Source: Collinsella aerofaciens (GTDB lineage: Bacteria; Actinomycetota; Coriobacteriia; Coriobacteriales; Coriobacteriaceae). From it: a stretch of 5,390 bases of DNA. The position numbers and the translations under genes were made by a program. This document shows, in pieces, positions 4,981 through 5,390 of the stretch. The notes under the pieces were generated by a model. It saw nothing but the letters and a program-made list of their open reading frames with translations, was not told the origin of the DNA and ran no database searches. The stretch spans positions 1 to 5,390 of the forward strand of contig RPYR01000246.1 in the NCBI GenBank assembly GCA_008671285.1, in the 5' to 3' direction. Numbering within the stretch: position 1 is the first letter of the stretch; every line of letters starts with the position of its first letter.

Positions 4981-5390
4981 ATGAAGAACGAAATGAGCAG
5001 AAGGCAGTTCCTGGGCTTTGCTGGTTCCGCGGCTGCGGTTCTTGGCCTGGGTCTCGTGGGCTGCGGTGGTTCTGCCGGCTCCGGCTCCTCTGCTTCTGGT
5101 GACGCTGCCGAGGTCTACTTCCTCCAATTCAAGCCCGAGGTCGACAAGGAGTGGAAGGAGATCGCCAAGGCGTACAAGAAGGAGAAGGGCGTCGAGGTCA
5201 AGATCGTGACCGCCGCCTCCAACACCTACGAGGAGAAGCTCAAGTCCGAGATGTCCAAGAGCTCCGCTCCGACCCTGTTCCAGGTCAACGGCCCCACCGG
5301 TCTTAAGAACTGGAAGGATTACTGCGCCGACCTGTCCGATACCAAGCTCCGCGGTGAGCTCATTGACGACTCCCTGGCTCTGCAGTCCGA
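4981..5390 (+). CDS. Sugar ABC transporter solute-binding lipoprotein (5' part)
   Basis: The reading frame is open from the ATG at 4981 to the right edge, giving 136 codons of a protein that normally has about 420. The N-terminus holds a twin-arginine motif, SRRQFL (6-11), a hydrophobic stretch, and a lipobox LVGC (25-28) with Cys28 as the lipid-anchored residue, so it should be exported by Tat and fixed to the outer face of the membrane. A Ser/Gly-rich linker (29-40) leads into the first lobe of a family-1 type solute-binding protein: EWKEIAKAYKKEKGVEVKIV (57-76), then TLFQVNG (98-104). This is the pattern of maltose, raffinose and multiple-sugar receptors. Codons are strongly biased to AAG, CTC, GCC and TCC, more than in the regulator gene, as expected for an abundant receptor. 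Permease genes probably follow outside the window. The shared operator boxes suggest the same repressor controls it. The sugar cannot be told from this part. Confidence 0.88.
   Translation, partial: MKNEMSRRQFLGFAGSAAAVLGLGLVGCGGSAGSGSSASGDAAEVYFLQFKPEVDKEWKEIAKAYKKEKGVEVKIVTAASNTYEEKLKSEMSKSSAPTLFQVNGPTGLKNWKDYCADLSDTKLRGELIDDSLALQS

Noticed and set aside
4843..5127. 94-codon open frame on the minus strand
   Set aside because: It covers the promoter, leader and signal-peptide region of the ABC receptor in antisense and shows no domain.
1..5390. CRISPR array, tRNA, rRNA, insertion sequence or phage genes
   Set aside because: No regularly spaced repeats, tRNA-like cloverleaf, transposase motifs or terminal inverted repeats were seen. 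The only repeats are the short operator-like boxes and local dyads.

Overview
The window looks like a chromosomal stretch from a high-GC, Gram-positive gut actinobacterium of the Coriobacteriia type (Collinsella or a relative). This rests on the protein styles (a Tat-type lipoprotein solute receptor with a Ser/Gly-rich linker, a glucose-family PTS permease, an actinobacterial-looking prenyl synthase), GC-rich coding DNA and AT-rich intergenic DNA. The genus is inferred by eye and was not tested by any search.

Layout: (1) 1-135 is non-coding, with a possible minus-strand promoter and ribosome-binding site for a gene beyond the left edge. (2) 136-1161, minus: an isoprenyl diphosphate synthase. 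(3) 1162-1274: a short gap with GC-rich dyads and no clear terminator. (4) 1275-3725, minus: an 816-residue protein made of a PTS EIIC, a PTS EIIB of the alpha-glucoside (GlvC/MalP-like) group, and a complete C-terminal HAD-type phosphatase. (5) 3726-3954: a divergent control region packed with inverted repeats. (6) 3955-4674, plus: a GntR/UTRA repressor resembling TreR. (7) 4713-4770: a strong intrinsic terminator. (8) 4771-4980: a control region and structured leader. (9) 4981 to the right edge, plus: the first 136 codons of a sugar ABC-transporter solute-binding lipoprotein.

The central part reads as one sugar-uptake locus. The regulator is transcribed away from the PTS-phosphatase gene and lies just before the ABC receptor gene. 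Four copies of a 12-bp operator-like motif related to TTGTTTAAACAA lie in the two control regions and I found none elsewhere: one beside the proposed PTS start point, one over the -35 of the regulator promoter, and two in front of the receptor gene, one of them over its -35. The regulator and receptor promoters also share a TATCGT -10 hexamer 13 or 14 nt after the box. The likely model is one repressor controlling a PTS route and an ABC route for related glucosides, and itself.

The most unusual element is the PTS permease fused to a phosphatase. It suggests that the sugar phosphate made during import may be dephosphorylated by the same polypeptide. Substrate and phosphatase activity are inferences; the domain order and catalytic motifs are read directly from the translation.
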